In this document: positions 44,230-53,774 of the stretch, piece after piece | Layout of the letters: each line of letters starts with the position of its first letter | Numbering within the stretch: the first letter of the stretch is position 1 | Assembly: GCA_023398165.1 (NCBI GenBank) | Contig: JAEWSQ010000007.1 | Location: 419,398 to 483,397, forward strand | From: Spirochaetota bacterium | GTDB taxonomy: Bacteria > Spirochaetota > Spirochaetia > Treponematales > Treponemataceae | Direction of reading: 5' to 3' | Length of the DNA: 64,000 nucleotides | Position numbers and translations under genes: made by a program | The notes under the pieces: generated by a model | Seen by the model: only the letters and a program-made list of their open reading frames with translations | What the model was told of the DNA's origin: nothing | Database searches by the model: none

Positions 44230-44955
44230 ACGAAAAATTCAAAACGCATTGCACTGGTTTTTGTGCTTTTTTCTCTTACGTGTTTATTTCTTTGTGCCCA
44301 GGAGGCGTCTCCTGTTACAGGTACAAAGAGCTCAACAATACAAACTGATGAAACTCAATACCGCATAACTGCTTCTGACGGGGAACCGGCACCTGCATCC
44401 TCCCCGAATTCTATCTGGCTTTTTATACGCATGATTATTGTACTTGCTGTGGTAATCATTTGTATTTATGTTGTGGTTCTGCTGCTTAGAAGGGGTTTTA
44501 ATCCCCGAACACCGGCAGATGTATTTTTAAAAAAAGCCGCCTCTCTCACGCTTGCTCCCGGGAAAGCTGTTCATGTTGTCACGCTGCAGGATCATGCCTA
44601 TTTAGTCGGAACGGCAGACAGCTCCATTTCTCTCCTTGGAGAAATACGAGACAAAGAGCTTGTTGATGCATTAAATCTTCAATCGGAAATAATTCCGGGA
44701 AAAAGAACCCCCGATTTTGCATCTCTTTTATCTCTTTTCATGCCCAAACCCGCAAAGACGCCTGTTCCTCCGAAGAAAGCCGAATTCGGCGAGGATTTTC
44801 ACACCAATTTTTCTTTTAACGGCACCGTTCTTCACAGCAGTCAAAATCCTGCTACAGGCAACTTTTCAGAAACAGTCAGCGAGACCGCCCAAAACCTTCA
44901 AAAGCAGCGAGACCGCCTGCGCAATTCCTCAATCAATACGGAGGATATTCGATGA
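44230..44955 (+). CDS. fliO: Flagellar export protein FliO, apparent ACG start
   Basis: FliO helps assemble the FliP ring of the flagellar export gate. From ACG 44230 the protein would be 241 residues and begin with a classical signal peptide (KNSKRIALVFVLFSLTCLFL, ending CAQE). GGGTGGGGGG lies at 44215-44224, five bases before ACG. The only in-frame conventional start, GTG 44263, has no ribosome binding site and would cut away the basic part of the signal. A membrane helix (about 65-85, IIVLAVVIICIYVVVLLL) and the domain TPADVFLKKAASLTLAPGKA follow, typical of FliO. Its end overlaps fliP by four bases. Confidence 0.8.
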   Translation, partial: TKNSKRIALVFVLFSLTCLFLCAQEASPVTGTKSSTIQTDETQYRITASDGEPAPASSPNSIWLFIRMIIVLAVVIICIYVVVLLLRRGFNPRTPADVFLKKAASLTLAPGKAVHVVTLQDHAYLVGTADSSISLLGEIRDKELVDALNLQSEIIPGKRTPDFASLLSLFMPKPAKTPVPPKKAEFGEDFHTNFSFNGTVLHSSQNPATGNFSETVSETAQNLQKQRDRLRNSSINTEDIR

Positions 44956-45770
44956 GCGCTGCGAAAAAAATATACTCTGTTTTTTTCATCGTTGTCTTAT
45001 TTGCAGTCTTTCCCGTTTCTGCTCAAACTTTTCCGCAGGGATCTACACAGGGCACAAGCCAGATGTCGGGAACGGTTAACGGTATTAATGTTCCTTTAAT
45101 AGATCTTCAAATACGGCAGCCGGACACTAATCAGGAAGTCGCCTTTTCTGTTCAAATTTTACTTCTTTTGACAGTGTTATCTCTTGCGCCGAGTCTTTTA
45201 ATACTTGTTACCTGTTTTCTGCGTCTTTCAATCGTTTTCGATTTTATTAAACGGGCTCTTTCCCTTCAACAGGTACCGCCTACGGCGGTTCTCAACGGAA
45301 TTGCGTTTTTCCTGACGCTTTTCATTATGTGGCCGACGTTTACACAGATGTATGAACGGTCTTTCAAACCGTTTTCCGACGGTGAAATAGGGCTTGAGGA
45401 GGCGTATCAAAATGCTGAAGCGCCTATACGGCTTTTTATGTACAGTCAGATGGCAACAAACACGGAATATATCAGCATGTTTATGTCAATGGGTAATCTT
45501 GAAAAACCGGAAACTCTTGCCGATGTTCCAACCTACGTGCTTATTCCGGCGTATATCTTAAGTGAATTAACAATAGCGTTCAAAATAGGAATACTCCTGT
45601 ATATTCCATTCATTATAATTGATATGGTCGTTGCCAGTGTCCTCATGTCTATGGGTATGATAATGCTTCCGCCTTCACAAATTTCCATGCCTTTTAAGCT
45701 TATGCTTTTTGTTCTCATTGACGGATGGGGTCTGCTGACGCAGCAGCTTTTTAATTCAATTATCCGGTAA
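44952..45770 (+). CDS. fliP: Flagellar type III export gate protein FliP
   Basis: This 272-residue inner-membrane protein forms the core of the export gate. A signal peptide covers about residues 1-25. Family motifs: LSLAPSLLILVTCFLRLSIV, QVPPTAVLNGIAFFLTLFIM, YVLIPAYILSELTIAFKIGI, and MGMIMLPPSQISMPFKLMLF. The start overlaps fliO by four bases, with GGAGG upstream. It precedes fliQ by nine bases. Confidence 0.97.
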   Translation: MSAAKKIYSVFFIVVLFAVFPVSAQTFPQGSTQGTSQMSGTVNGINVPLIDLQIRQPDTNQEVAFSVQILLLLTVLSLAPSLLILVTCFLRLSIVFDFIKRALSLQQVPPTAVLNGIAFFLTLFIMWPTFTQMYERSFKPFSDGEIGLEEAYQNAEAPIRLFMYSQMATNTEYISMFMSMGNLEKPETLADVPTYVLIPAYILSELTIAFKIGILLYIPFIIIDMVVASVLMSMGMIMLPPSQISMPFKLMLFVLIDGWGLLTQQLFNSIIR

Positions 45771-45779
45771 GGGGTGATT

Positions 45780-46049
45780 ATGGAGTTAGCCGATATTGTC
45801 ACGCTGCTGCGTGACGGAATTTTTGAAATTCTTGTTCTTGTTTCCCCTGTTCTGGGTGCTGCCCTGGTTGTCGGGTTAATCGTTGCTATTTTTCAGGCAA
45901 CGACCTCAATTCAGGAGCAGACTCTGACCTTTGTGCCCAAACTTTTTGCCATTCTCGGCATACTTGCTCTTCTCGGCGCATGGATGTTCGCTTCACTGCG
46001 CGGATACACCCTGTCGCTTTTTGAACTTATTCCGCAGGTTGCACGCTGA
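45780..46049 (+). CDS. fliQ: Flagellar export gate protein FliQ
   Basis: This 89-residue protein has two membrane helices and the family pattern LVSPVLGAALVVGLIVAIFQ, then TTSIQEQTLTFVPKLFAI. FliQ packs around the FliP-FliR core of the export gate. I chose ATG 45780 with AAGGGG upstream over the in-frame GTG at 45774. Its stop overlaps the fliR start by one base. Confidence 0.95.
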   Translation: MELADIVTLLRDGIFEILVLVSPVLGAALVVGLIVAIFQATTSIQEQTLTFVPKLFAILGILALLGAWMFASLRGYTLSLFELIPQVAR

Positions 46050-46873
46050 TGATCGAGGATCTTGTAAAGAATGCACCTTCATTTATTCTAGTAGCAGCCC
46101 GTTGTGCCGCCTTTATAATGACCGTTCCTCTCCTTTCCACCCGTGCCGTTCCCCGTGTTGCAAAAATCGCTCTTGCAGGCTACATAGCTTTCATTGCGTA
46201 TCCTATAGCGTTCAATGATCTTTGGCAGACTGAAGAGTATCAGGCTGCAATGAATTTATTCAACGGAGCTTTCACCCTGGAGTATACTATGCTTCTCCTT
46301 GGAGAGGCCATGATCGGTATAATATTGGGTTTTTATGTGAGCATTATGTTTGCCGCCTTCAGTTCGGCAGGCCAGTTTTTCACGTTCCAGATGGGCTTCG
46401 GAGCGTCTGAAGTCTATGATTCTCTTTCCCAAATTGAAAATCCTCTCATGGGCCAGTATTTAAACCTTATTGCTATGATAGTGTTTCTTCAAGTGAATGG
46501 ATTTCAGCAGCTCTTTTTAGGAGGAATTTTCCGCAGTTTCGGAACAATTAACGCATTCACACTTGTATCTCACAAGGGTGATTTTCTTTCCCTGATGCTG
46601 ACCTCCCTTTCATCGCTTTTCTTTGATGCCATGATGATCGCCCTGCCTATGGTAGGCACTCTTTTTTTAGTAACGGTGACCATGGGTATCCTCTCAAAAG
46701 CCGCACCTCAGATGAATCTTCTCTCCGAAGGTCTTCCTATTACTATTTTAACCGCCTTTTTCCTGCTCACGCTTCTTCTGCCCCACATGATTGATTTTTT
46801 TATTCAGTCATTCGACCGTGCCTTCAGTACGCTGGAAAATCTTCTTGCTTCAGCGGGGAATGTGCAATTATGA
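46049..46873 (+). CDS. fliR: Flagellar export gate protein FliR
   Basis: This 274-residue polytopic membrane protein completes the FliPQR gate. Landmarks: FILVAARCAAFIMTVPLLST near the start, MLLLGEAMIGIILGFYVSIM, QMGFGASEVYDSLSQIENPL, and APQMNLLSEGLPITI. These are in family order. Its start overlaps the fliQ stop by one base, and flhB starts eight bases after it. Confidence 0.95.
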   Translation: MIEDLVKNAPSFILVAARCAAFIMTVPLLSTRAVPRVAKIALAGYIAFIAYPIAFNDLWQTEEYQAAMNLFNGAFTLEYTMLLLGEAMIGIILGFYVSIMFAAFSSAGQFFTFQMGFGASEVYDSLSQIENPLMGQYLNLIAMIVFLQVNGFQQLFLGGIFRSFGTINAFTLVSHKGDFLSLMLTSLSSLFFDAMMIALPMVGTLFLVTVTMGILSKAAPQMNLLSEGLPITILTAFFLLTLLLPHMIDFFIQSFDRAFSTLENLLASAGNVQL

Positions 46874-46880
46874 GGCCGGT

Positions 46881-47978
46881 ATGAGTATTTTAGACATCGA
46901 TCTGCAGTGGTTTGCATCTGCTGAGGAAGAGGGAAGGACAGAGGAACCTTCCGAGTATAAACTCCGTAAGGCCCGCGAGGAAGGCAGGGTTGCCAAAAGC
47001 CAGGAGCTGACAGGCGCCCTCGTCATGCTTCTGCCGGTAATCGCTCTCGTTATTCTGGCGCCATGGATGTTAAATAACTGTATTGCGGTATTACGGTTTT
47101 ATTTTGACCGCTGCACTGCTTCCGATATGACTGACGGAGTGTTAGCTTCCGCTTTTTTCAGTTATTTTATTAAGATGATTCTTCCCATGGCTATTGTTGC
47201 AGTTATTTCCGCCGTTTCGGCAAACCTCATACAAAACAGAGGCTTTATTTTTACAACAAAGCCTATTGAACCAAAATTTTCCAAAATTCTACCTAAATTC
47301 GGCGAATATTTTAAGAAGACGCTGTTTTCAGGGCAGGGATTATTTAATCTTGCAAAATCCATAGTAAAGGTTGCCTTTTTATTTATTATGGCGTTTTTCC
47401 TCATTAAAAATGATCTGTCCAAACTTCTTTCGCTCACAAATGTAAGCCTATGGAACGGTATTGTCCACGTTTCCGTAATGACCGCAAAACTGTTAATAAT
47501 TGCAGCGGTATTTTTTTTGGTACTGTCGATCCCCGATTACCTTATGCAGAGATATCAGTTCATGGAAACCATGAAAATGTCCAAACAGGAAGTAAAAGAA
47601 GAGTATAAAAATTTGGAAGGAGATCCTTATGTTAAGGGAAGGCTCCGTCAGTATATGAGAGATTTAATGAGTCAGAATATGAGCGCCAACGTTGCAAAAG
47701 CCGATGTCATTATTACAAACCCGACTCATTACGCTGTCGCCGTTCAGTATGATAAGAGCGTTATGCAGGGGCCGATGGTCACCGCAAAGGGCGTGGATTC
47801 TGTTGCTCTGCGGATAAAGGAAATAGCCAAGGAAAATAATGTTGATATTGTAGAAAATAGACCTTTAGCACGCGCACTCTATGCGGAAGTGGAAATTGGT
47901 GATATAATACCTGAAATGTATTATCAGGCTTTAGCAGTAATATTAGGGAAAGTATATACTATGAAAGGCAAACGGTAA
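46881..47978 (+). CDS. flhB: Flagellar export switch protein FlhB
   Basis: This 365-residue protein has four N-terminal membrane helices and a cytoplasmic autocleaving domain with NPTH (IITNPTHYAVAVQYD). Cleavage at Asn-Pro switches export from hook to filament proteins, triggered by FliK. The segment EPSEYKLRKAREEGRVAKSQ at the N-terminus is the standard family opening. The frame is open from 46791 in front of fliR's end, but ATG 46881 begins the family sequence (MSILDIDLQWFASAEEEG). It is followed by flhA after 22 bases. Confidence 0.96.
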   Translation: MSILDIDLQWFASAEEEGRTEEPSEYKLRKAREEGRVAKSQELTGALVMLLPVIALVILAPWMLNNCIAVLRFYFDRCTASDMTDGVLASAFFSYFIKMILPMAIVAVISAVSANLIQNRGFIFTTKPIEPKFSKILPKFGEYFKKTLFSGQGLFNLAKSIVKVAFLFIMAFFLIKNDLSKLLSLTNVSLWNGIVHVSVMTAKLLIIAAVFFLVLSIPDYLMQRYQFMETMKMSKQEVKEEYKNLEGDPYVKGRLRQYMRDLMSQNMSANVAKADVIITNPTHYAVAVQYDKSVMQGPMVTAKGVDSVALRIKEIAKENNVDIVENRPLARALYAEVEIGDIIPEMYYQALAVILGKVYTMKGKR

Positions 47979-48000
47979 TAAATAAGCTGGGTGGGGACTC

Positions 48001-50076
48001 ATGGCTGAAAAAAGTAAATTCAAAAACACGGTTGATTTGTTTGTTGCGGTAGCTGTTATTGTTGTCGTCATGATGCTGATCGTTCCGCTTCCGACACTGC
48101 TTCTCGATGTGCTTATGGCCGTAAATCTGCTTCTCTCATTTCTCATTCTTCTCATTGTTCTTTATACACCCAGAGCTATTGATTTTTCGTCGTTTCCTTC
48201 TGTTCTGCTTGTTTCGACCGTTTTCGGTCTGGGCTTAAACGTATCGTCCACCCGTCTTATTCTTTCAAAAGGCATCGAATTTGACGGACGCATGGTCAAG
48301 GCTTTCTCAACCTTCGTCGTAGGATCTTCAGGAACCGAAGGCGTGGTAATCGGGTTTGTTATTTTTATAATACTAATTGCTGTGCAGACAGTTGTTATTA
48401 CAAAAGGTGCAACCCGCGTTGCAGAAGTTGCTGCCCGGTTCACTCTTGACGGAATGCCGATGAAGCAGGCTGGAATAGAGGCCGAATATAATTCAGGCGC
48501 AATTACCGAAGAGGAAGCCCGCAAACGAAAAATGGAAGTCCAGCAGGAGTCTGATTTTTACGGTTCGATGGACGGAGCAACAAAATTCGTCTCGGGAAAC
48601 GTGAAAATAGGAATTTTTATTACAGTAATAAATCTTGTTGTAGGTCTTATATTCGGCATGGTTTTTCGCTCCGAGGACTTTGCCACAGCACTCCAGACCT
48701 ATGCCTCATTAACAATCGGCGACGGTCTTTTAGCTCAGCTTCCCTCTCTCCTTATTTCTTTTGCAACAGGTCTTATTGTAACAAGGTCGGCCTCAGACGG
48801 GAAAACAACGCTGGGAGAAAACTTTAAGAGAGAATTTACCCAGAATGCCTGGATTTACTACATTGCGGGCTTTACCATGGCCGTAATCGGTATATTGCCC
48901 GGATTTCCCTGGTATGTTCTCATACCCATGGGAGGCTCTTTGATTTATCTGGGCTGGCGTTTTACCTCTCTTGAGAAAGCGGCTGCACAAAGACTTCAGG
49001 CAAAAGATAAAGAAAAGCAAAAAGCCTCTTCATCTCCGTCCGGTATAAGTCCTGTTGTTCCCCTTGACCCTCTTTCACTCGAACTTGGTTTTGCAATTAT
49101 TCCTCTGCTGGATGAAACAAAAGGAGGAGATCTGAAAGAACGCATCGGAAGGATCCGGAGCGAACTTGGTCTTGATCTTGGACTTGTTGTTCCCCCTATA
49201 AGAATGCTCGATAATATAGCCCTTGAACCCAACGAATATTCTTTTAAAATACGCGGTGTGGAAGTGGACAGGGGCAGGCTGCGGATGGGCTGGTATATGT
49301 GCATGAATACCGGAGGCGTAAGCGAGGAAATTCCGGGAGAAAAAACAACCGATCCTGCTTTCGGACTTCCGGCAATCTGGATTACCGAAGACAACAGGGA
49401 AAAAGCCGAAAGAGCCGGATACGCCGTTGTCGATCCGCCGACAATCATAGCAACGCATTTAACCGAAATGATTAAGTCCCGTGCCGCTGAAATTCTGGGA
49501 CGGCAGGACGTACAGTCAATACTGGATACTCTGAAAAAGGATTATCCTTCTGTGGTCGAGGAGACGGTAAAGGCTTTCACTACCGGAGAAATTCAGAAAG
49601 TTATGCAGGGACTTCTCCGCGAGCAGGTCTCGGTACGCAATACTGTGGCAATCCTGGAAACTATGTGCGATTTTGCGTCAGTAACTAAAAAAGCAGATAT
49701 TCTTGTTGAAAAAGTACGCCAGCGTTTGGGAAGGCAGATTTGCCAGCAGTATATTGACGATAAAAAGACTCTCCATGTAATTACAATTGAGCCCTCATTT
49801 TTGGAACGCCTTGCAGCAAGCCGGGTCGATACCGTCAACGGTCCGGTCGCAGCCCTTGAACCTGTCGATCACCGCAATTGGATATCTTCTCTGAGCGCTT
49901 CGATCGCTTCTGTTCAGGATAAGGGATACATGCCTATCATTCTCTGTCCAGAGGCTGTCCGTATTTTAGTTAAGGCAAGTACCGAGCGTGAAATGCCGAA
50001 TCTTGTAGTATTATCGGTTCCTGAAATAGATAAAGAAATCCGGGTGGAATCATTGGGGGAAATAAAAGTTGGATAG
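48001..50076 (+). CDS. flhA: Flagellar export protein FlhA
   Basis: This 691-residue protein is the largest export-gate component. The N-terminal half has about eight helices and the FHIPEP signature region (FPSVLLVSTVFGLGLNVSST; ARFTLDGMPMKQAGIEAEYN). The cytoplasmic half, from about 340, docks export chaperones (PPTIIATHLTEMIKSRAAEI; LVEKVRQRLGRQICQQYI). The start follows GGGTGGGG. The flhF start lies inside its last codons. Confidence 0.97.
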   Translation: MAEKSKFKNTVDLFVAVAVIVVVMMLIVPLPTLLLDVLMAVNLLLSFLILLIVLYTPRAIDFSSFPSVLLVSTVFGLGLNVSSTRLILSKGIEFDGRMVKAFSTFVVGSSGTEGVVIGFVIFIILIAVQTVVITKGATRVAEVAARFTLDGMPMKQAGIEAEYNSGAITEEEARKRKMEVQQESDFYGSMDGATKFVSGNVKIGIFITVINLVVGLIFGMVFRSEDFATALQTYASLTIGDGLLAQLPSLLISFATGLIVTRSASDGKTTLGENFKREFTQNAWIYYIAGFTMAVIGILPGFPWYVLIPMGGSLIYLGWRFTSLEKAAAQRLQAKDKEKQKASSSPSGISPVVPLDPLSLELGFAIIPLLDETKGGDLKERIGRIRSELGLDLGLVVPPIRMLDNIALEPNEYSFKIRGVEVDRGRLRMGWYMCMNTGGVSEEIPGEKTTDPAFGLPAIWITEDNREKAERAGYAVVDPPTIIATHLTEMIKSRAAEILGRQDVQSILDTLKKDYPSVVEETVKAFTTGEIQKVMQGLLREQVSVRNTVAILETMCDFASVTKKADILVEKVRQRLGRQICQQYIDDKKTLHVITIEPSFLERLAASRVDTVNGPVAALEPVDHRNWISSLSASIASVQDKGYMPIILCPEAVRILVKASTEREMPNLVVLSVPEIDKEIRVESLGEIKVG

Positions 50077-51292
50077 TCAGGATATAGTCATACACACAGT
50101 CGAAGGAGAAACTCTGTCTGATTGCGTGCGCCGTATTCAGGAAGTTCACAGCGCAAACTACAGCATCGTCGGAAAACGGCAGATTCGTTTCGGCGGCTTT
50201 TTAGGTTTCTTTCAAAAACCGGGAATACAGGTTCAGTATACGGTAACCCGTAATCCGGTTCAGATGCCGCAGTATGTACCGCGCCCTGTGTATCAGACGC
50301 AGAGTAAACCGGAAGATTTCGAAGAAGAAAAGAAAAAAATACTGGAAAAAACAAGGGTGAACATTCAGGGCGGAACTGTTCAAAGTCTTATAGATGCTCT
50401 ATCCAAGATGGAGGAGAAAATATCCAGGGTAACTGCGTCTCCTGAGGAGCATCCGACCGTATCGAAAATTCAATCAATTCTTGAAAGCAATGATTTTTCA
50501 GCAAAGTATAGTAATGGTATTACAGACCGCATTAAAAAAACATTTTCACTCAGCGAGCTCGAAGACTATGATAAGGTGCAGGAAACAGTTGTTCTGTGGA
50601 TTGCCCAGTCTATAAGGATTTTAAAACCCTCGTATAACGCCAAGCCCCAGGTCATAATTCTTGTAGGACCTACAGGAGTGGGGAAAACGACCACGATTGC
50701 AAAAATTGCAGCGCGGTTTGTTACTGCGCAGGATGCTCAGCCTAAGGCTGTATCGATCATCACTGTGGACAGTTATAGAATTGCGGCGGTGGATCAGATA
50801 AAGGTATACGGCGAGCATATGGATATTCCTGTCTCTCTTGCAGAAAATAATGATGATGTAAAAAAACTTATAGACATGCACAGTACGGATGTGGATGTTA
50901 TTTTGATAGATACCATAGGCTACAGCCCTAGAGATTTTGACCACATTGGAAGCATGAGGCAGAAACTTACTCTTTCAAATTACTCGGTGCAGACCTATTT
51001 AACTATGTCGGCTTCTACTAAATTGAGCGACATGAAAGAGATTATGAGCTGCTACGAACTATTTTCCTATGATTCGGTGATCATAACAAAGTTCGACGAA
51101 ACTGATACCATCGGCAATGTTGTGAGTGCTTTATCTGATAGAAATAAAGCGGTTTCCTATATTACGACCGGTCAGGCTGTGCCCCGGTTTTTTGAAGATG
51201 CGAGTATTGCCGGTTTCTTATCGGCATTGAAAGGATTTAAATTCGATAAGCAGAAAATAGAACAACGATTAGTACAAGAGATGCAAGAATAA
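50069..51292 (+). CDS. flhF: Flagellar SRP-like GTPase FlhF
   Basis: This 407-residue GTPase of the SRP family controls flagellar placement and number. The G-domain shows ILVGPTGVGKTTTIAKIAAR (P-loop), SIITVDSYRIAAVDQI, VDVILIDTIGYSPRD, and IITKFDETDTIGNV. The N-terminal part (about 1-170) is variable, as usual. The start is TTG, eight bases inside the end of flhA, preceded by GGGGGA; this start is supported by the spacing. flhG follows by 15 bases. Confidence 0.95.
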   Translation: MDSQDIVIHTVEGETLSDCVRRIQEVHSANYSIVGKRQIRFGGFLGFFQKPGIQVQYTVTRNPVQMPQYVPRPVYQTQSKPEDFEEEKKKILEKTRVNIQGGTVQSLIDALSKMEEKISRVTASPEEHPTVSKIQSILESNDFSAKYSNGITDRIKKTFSLSELEDYDKVQETVVLWIAQSIRILKPSYNAKPQVIILVGPTGVGKTTTIAKIAARFVTAQDAQPKAVSIITVDSYRIAAVDQIKVYGEHMDIPVSLAENNDDVKKLIDMHSTDVDVILIDTIGYSPRDFDHIGSMRQKLTLSNYSVQTYLTMSASTKLSDMKEIMSCYELFSYDSVIITKFDETDTIGNVVSALSDRNKAVSYITTGQAVPRFFEDASIAGFLSALKGFKFDKQKIEQRLVQEMQE

Positions 51293-51307
51293 GGCAAGGG
51301 AGAAATC

Positions 51308-52198
51308 ATGGAAGATCAGGCTTCAGAATTACGTGCAATCATGCAGAAAAAAATTCAAAAAACTATATCTGCCAGTGCTTTTGCTCGTCCTGCAGGACAT
51401 AAAACGAGAATAATTGCAATAACGAGCGGTAAAGGCGGAGTCGGTAAAACAAATATAGCGGTGAACATGGCTATTGCATATGCTGAATTGGGTAAAAAAG
51501 TAATACTCATAGACGGGGACTTGGGAATGGCAAATGTCAATGTTCTATTAAATGTTGTTCCAAGCTCGAACCTCCTCCATATCATAACCCAGCACAAAAA
51601 GATGTCCGACATTGTTCTGGATACTGAATACGGAATAAAGTTTATTGCAGGTGCTAACGGTTTTTCACGGATTGCAAATTTATCAGAAGAAGAACTTGAA
51701 TACTTTGTGCAGGAATTTTTAACCCTTTCAAATGCCGATATTATTATTATAGACACCGGAGCAGGTATATCTAATAACGTGCTGAGCTTTGTCGGCGCTG
51801 CGGATGAAGTTTATGTTATAACCACACCGGAGCCGACTGCAATAACCGATGCCTATGGAATAATCAAGATTATTGCAACTGAGCTCCAAAATACCAACAT
51901 TGCTATGAAGCTTCTCGTAAACAGGGTGCAGTCATCAGATGAAGGCAAACGCATATCAGACAGAATAATAAACATCGCCGCTCAGTTTCTTAACTATAAA
52001 ATTGAATATCTCGGTTTTATTTACGATGACCCGTCTGTATCGGCTTCGGTTATACGGCAGAAACCGTGGATCGTTGCAAACCCTTCATCCAAACCTTCAA
52101 TCTGTATAAAGCATATAATCGGCCGTATTGAAAAAACCGATTTTGAAGTGGAAGAAGGGCTTGGAAGATTTTTGAAAAAGTTCAGACGGAAAAAATAA
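51308..52198 (+). CDS. flhG: Flagellar number regulator FlhG (MinD/ParA-type ATPase)
   Basis: This 296-residue ATPase pairs with FlhF to limit flagellar number. The deviant Walker A is ITSGKGGVGKTNIAVNMAIA, with VILIDGDLGMANVNVLL and a Walker B-like IIIIDTGAGISNNVLSFVGA. A short basic N-terminal extension contains an FlhF-stimulating-like DQASELR segment. AGGGAG lies upstream. A new sigma-70-type promoter candidate follows at 52221-52249. Confidence 0.93.
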   Translation: MEDQASELRAIMQKKIQKTISASAFARPAGHKTRIIAITSGKGGVGKTNIAVNMAIAYAELGKKVILIDGDLGMANVNVLLNVVPSSNLLHIITQHKKMSDIVLDTEYGIKFIAGANGFSRIANLSEEELEYFVQEFLTLSNADIIIIDTGAGISNNVLSFVGAADEVYVITTPEPTAITDAYGIIKIIATELQNTNIAMKLLVNRVQSSDEGKRISDRIINIAAQFLNYKIEYLGFIYDDPSVSASVIRQKPWIVANPSSKPSICIKHIIGRIEKTDFEVEEGLGRFLKKFRRKK

Positions 52199-52220
52199 GG
52201 GTAAATACTTCTTAATTAAC

Positions 52221-52249
52221 TTGACCTAATGAAGATTTTGCCTTAATCT
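52221..52249 (+). promoter_or_regulatory. Promoter candidate before the hypothetical gene and sigma-28
   Basis: TTGACC (52221-52226) and TAATCT (52244-52249) are 17 bases apart in the only gap of this part of the cluster. It would let sigma-28 be made independently of the upstream genes. Confidence 0.5.
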
Positions 52250-52268
52250 GGTTCTATGGAGGATGTGT

Positions 52269-52955
52269 ATGTTCAACCCTAAGCTCATAGCGATTGCAGC
52301 TGTATGCGGGTTTGTACTGTCCTTCATAACCGGTCTGTTTGCCGGTGTAAATTTTGGAATTCTTCTACTACGCGGTATTCTTTCCGCGGCAGTATCCGGC
52401 GGAGTTACAGCCGGAGTTTTTGTGCTGTACAAGAAATTTATAGAACAATCGTCTGATTCTTTTTCATCAGCAGGGGAATCCGTACCTCCTCCGGGAAGTG
52501 TGGTTGATATAACCCTTGGGGATGATGCACTGCAGGATGATGATGCGGGTCCCGGTTTTTATGTTGATCCTCTGGTTCAAAGAAAGGCCGAAACACTCTC
52601 TTCAATGAAAGATAAACCTTCAGAAATGGAGAACGTTGAATCTTTTTCGAATACTGCTGAAGAATCAAGGAATAGGACTGAACCGGAAAATTCAGTTACT
52701 AATGAAGGTTTAGAGGCAAAAAGAGCGGTACCGGATGCCGCAGCGGCCGTACAGCAAAAATCGGCGGAGAAGGGCAGTCTTGATGATGAACTCGATGATC
52801 TGCCCGACATTGCCGCTTTATCAAAAGAAATAACATCTTCCGATGATACATATGAATCACCGGCAGGCAAAGCTAAGGTGCATGTAGAGAATAATACTCA
52901 GGATGCAAATCTGATGGCGCAGGCGATCAGGACAATATTAACAAAAGACAGCTGA
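52269..52955 (+). CDS. Membrane protein of unknown function in the flagellar cluster
   Basis: I do not recognise the family. The 228-residue protein has two closely spaced N-terminal helices rich in Gly and Ala (about 5-55, IAIAAVCGFVLSFITGLFAG and a second of similar type), then a long, acidic, probably disordered cytoplasmic tail and a short conserved-looking end (DANLMAQAIRTILTKD). ATG 52269 lies six bases after GGAGG; ATG 52263 touches that site and is less likely. Its place between flhG and sigma-28 is shared with treponemal clusters and suggests a motility-linked role. Confidence 0.75.
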   Translation: MFNPKLIAIAAVCGFVLSFITGLFAGVNFGILLLRGILSAAVSGGVTAGVFVLYKKFIEQSSDSFSSAGESVPPPGSVVDITLGDDALQDDDAGPGFYVDPLVQRKAETLSSMKDKPSEMENVESFSNTAEESRNRTEPENSVTNEGLEAKRAVPDAAAAVQQKSAEKGSLDDELDDLPDIAALSKEITSSDDTYESPAGKAKVHVENNTQDANLMAQAIRTILTKDS

Positions 52956-52974
52956 TTTTAAAGGGTGTGGGGCA

Positions 52975-53763
52975 ATGTCAGTTTCGCTTAATGAGCAAAA
53001 AACAGAAGAAGAATTATGGGTTGAATTTATAAAAACCCGGTCTCCTCAATTGCGTGATATGTTTATTCGGCAGTACATGCCGCTCGTTAAATATGTTGCA
53101 GGAAAAATAGCAGTCGGTATGCCCGGCAGTGTGGAATTTGACGATCTGGTCGGATTCGGGCAGTTCGGGCTCCTCGATGCAATAAATAAATTTGATCCTG
53201 AAAAAAATGTCAAATTTAAAACGTATGCGGTAACTAGAATCCGCGGTGCTATTTTTGATGAACTGCGCCAGCTTGACTGGGTTCCCCGTTCTGTAAGGCA
53301 AAAATCCCGCGAAATAGAAGATACTATTGTCCGCCTTGAGGCAAATCTCGGACGCACTGCTAGCGATGCAGAGGTAGCAAGCGCCATGGGATTGTCTGAA
53401 GAGGATTTTCAACAGACTGTATTAAAAGTTTCGGGGACAAGTATTCTGTCTCTTAACGATGTCTGGTATTCGGGCGATGATTCTGACCATATGTCAATAG
53501 GGGACAGCATTGAAGCTCCTTCGAGTCTCAATCCCGATGTAATTGTTGAGCGCGAGGAAATTAGAAGGGTAATAATCGAAGCAATAAATGAGCTTCCTGA
53601 AAAAGAAAAGATGGTGCTGGTGCTTTACTACCATGAAGATATGACGTTTAAAGAAATTGGGCAGGTTCTTGAAGTAAGCGAATCACGTATATCACAGCTT
53701 CATACAAAGGCTAATCTCCGCTTAAGAGCAAAGCTTACAAATGTCCGTAAGGGCATATTATAA
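52975..53763 (+). CDS. fliA: RNA polymerase sigma factor for flagellar genes (FliA/WhiG type)
   Basis: This 262-residue sigma-28 factor directs RNA polymerase to motility promoters of the TAAA-N15-GCCGATAA kind. Region 2 shows FIRQYMPLVKYVAGKIAVGM and VEFDDLVGFGQFGLLDAINK, then KFKTYAVTRIRGAIFDELRQ. Region 4 has EKEKMVLVLYYHEDMTFKEI and LEVSESRISQLHTKA. All regions of this compact sigma type are present. A candidate target site lies in this window at 39546-39573. Confidence 0.96.
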   Translation: MSVSLNEQKTEEELWVEFIKTRSPQLRDMFIRQYMPLVKYVAGKIAVGMPGSVEFDDLVGFGQFGLLDAINKFDPEKNVKFKTYAVTRIRGAIFDELRQLDWVPRSVRQKSREIEDTIVRLEANLGRTASDAEVASAMGLSEEDFQQTVLKVSGTSILSLNDVWYSGDDSDHMSIGDSIEAPSSLNPDVIVEREEIRRVIIEAINELPEKEKMVLVLYYHEDMTFKEIGQVLEVSESRISQLHTKANLRLRAKLTNVRKGIL

Positions 53764-53774
53764 CAGGGCGCAGT

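Noticed and set aside
44208..44348. ATG 44208 as start of fliO
   Set aside because: It is in another reading frame, which ends without matching FliO.
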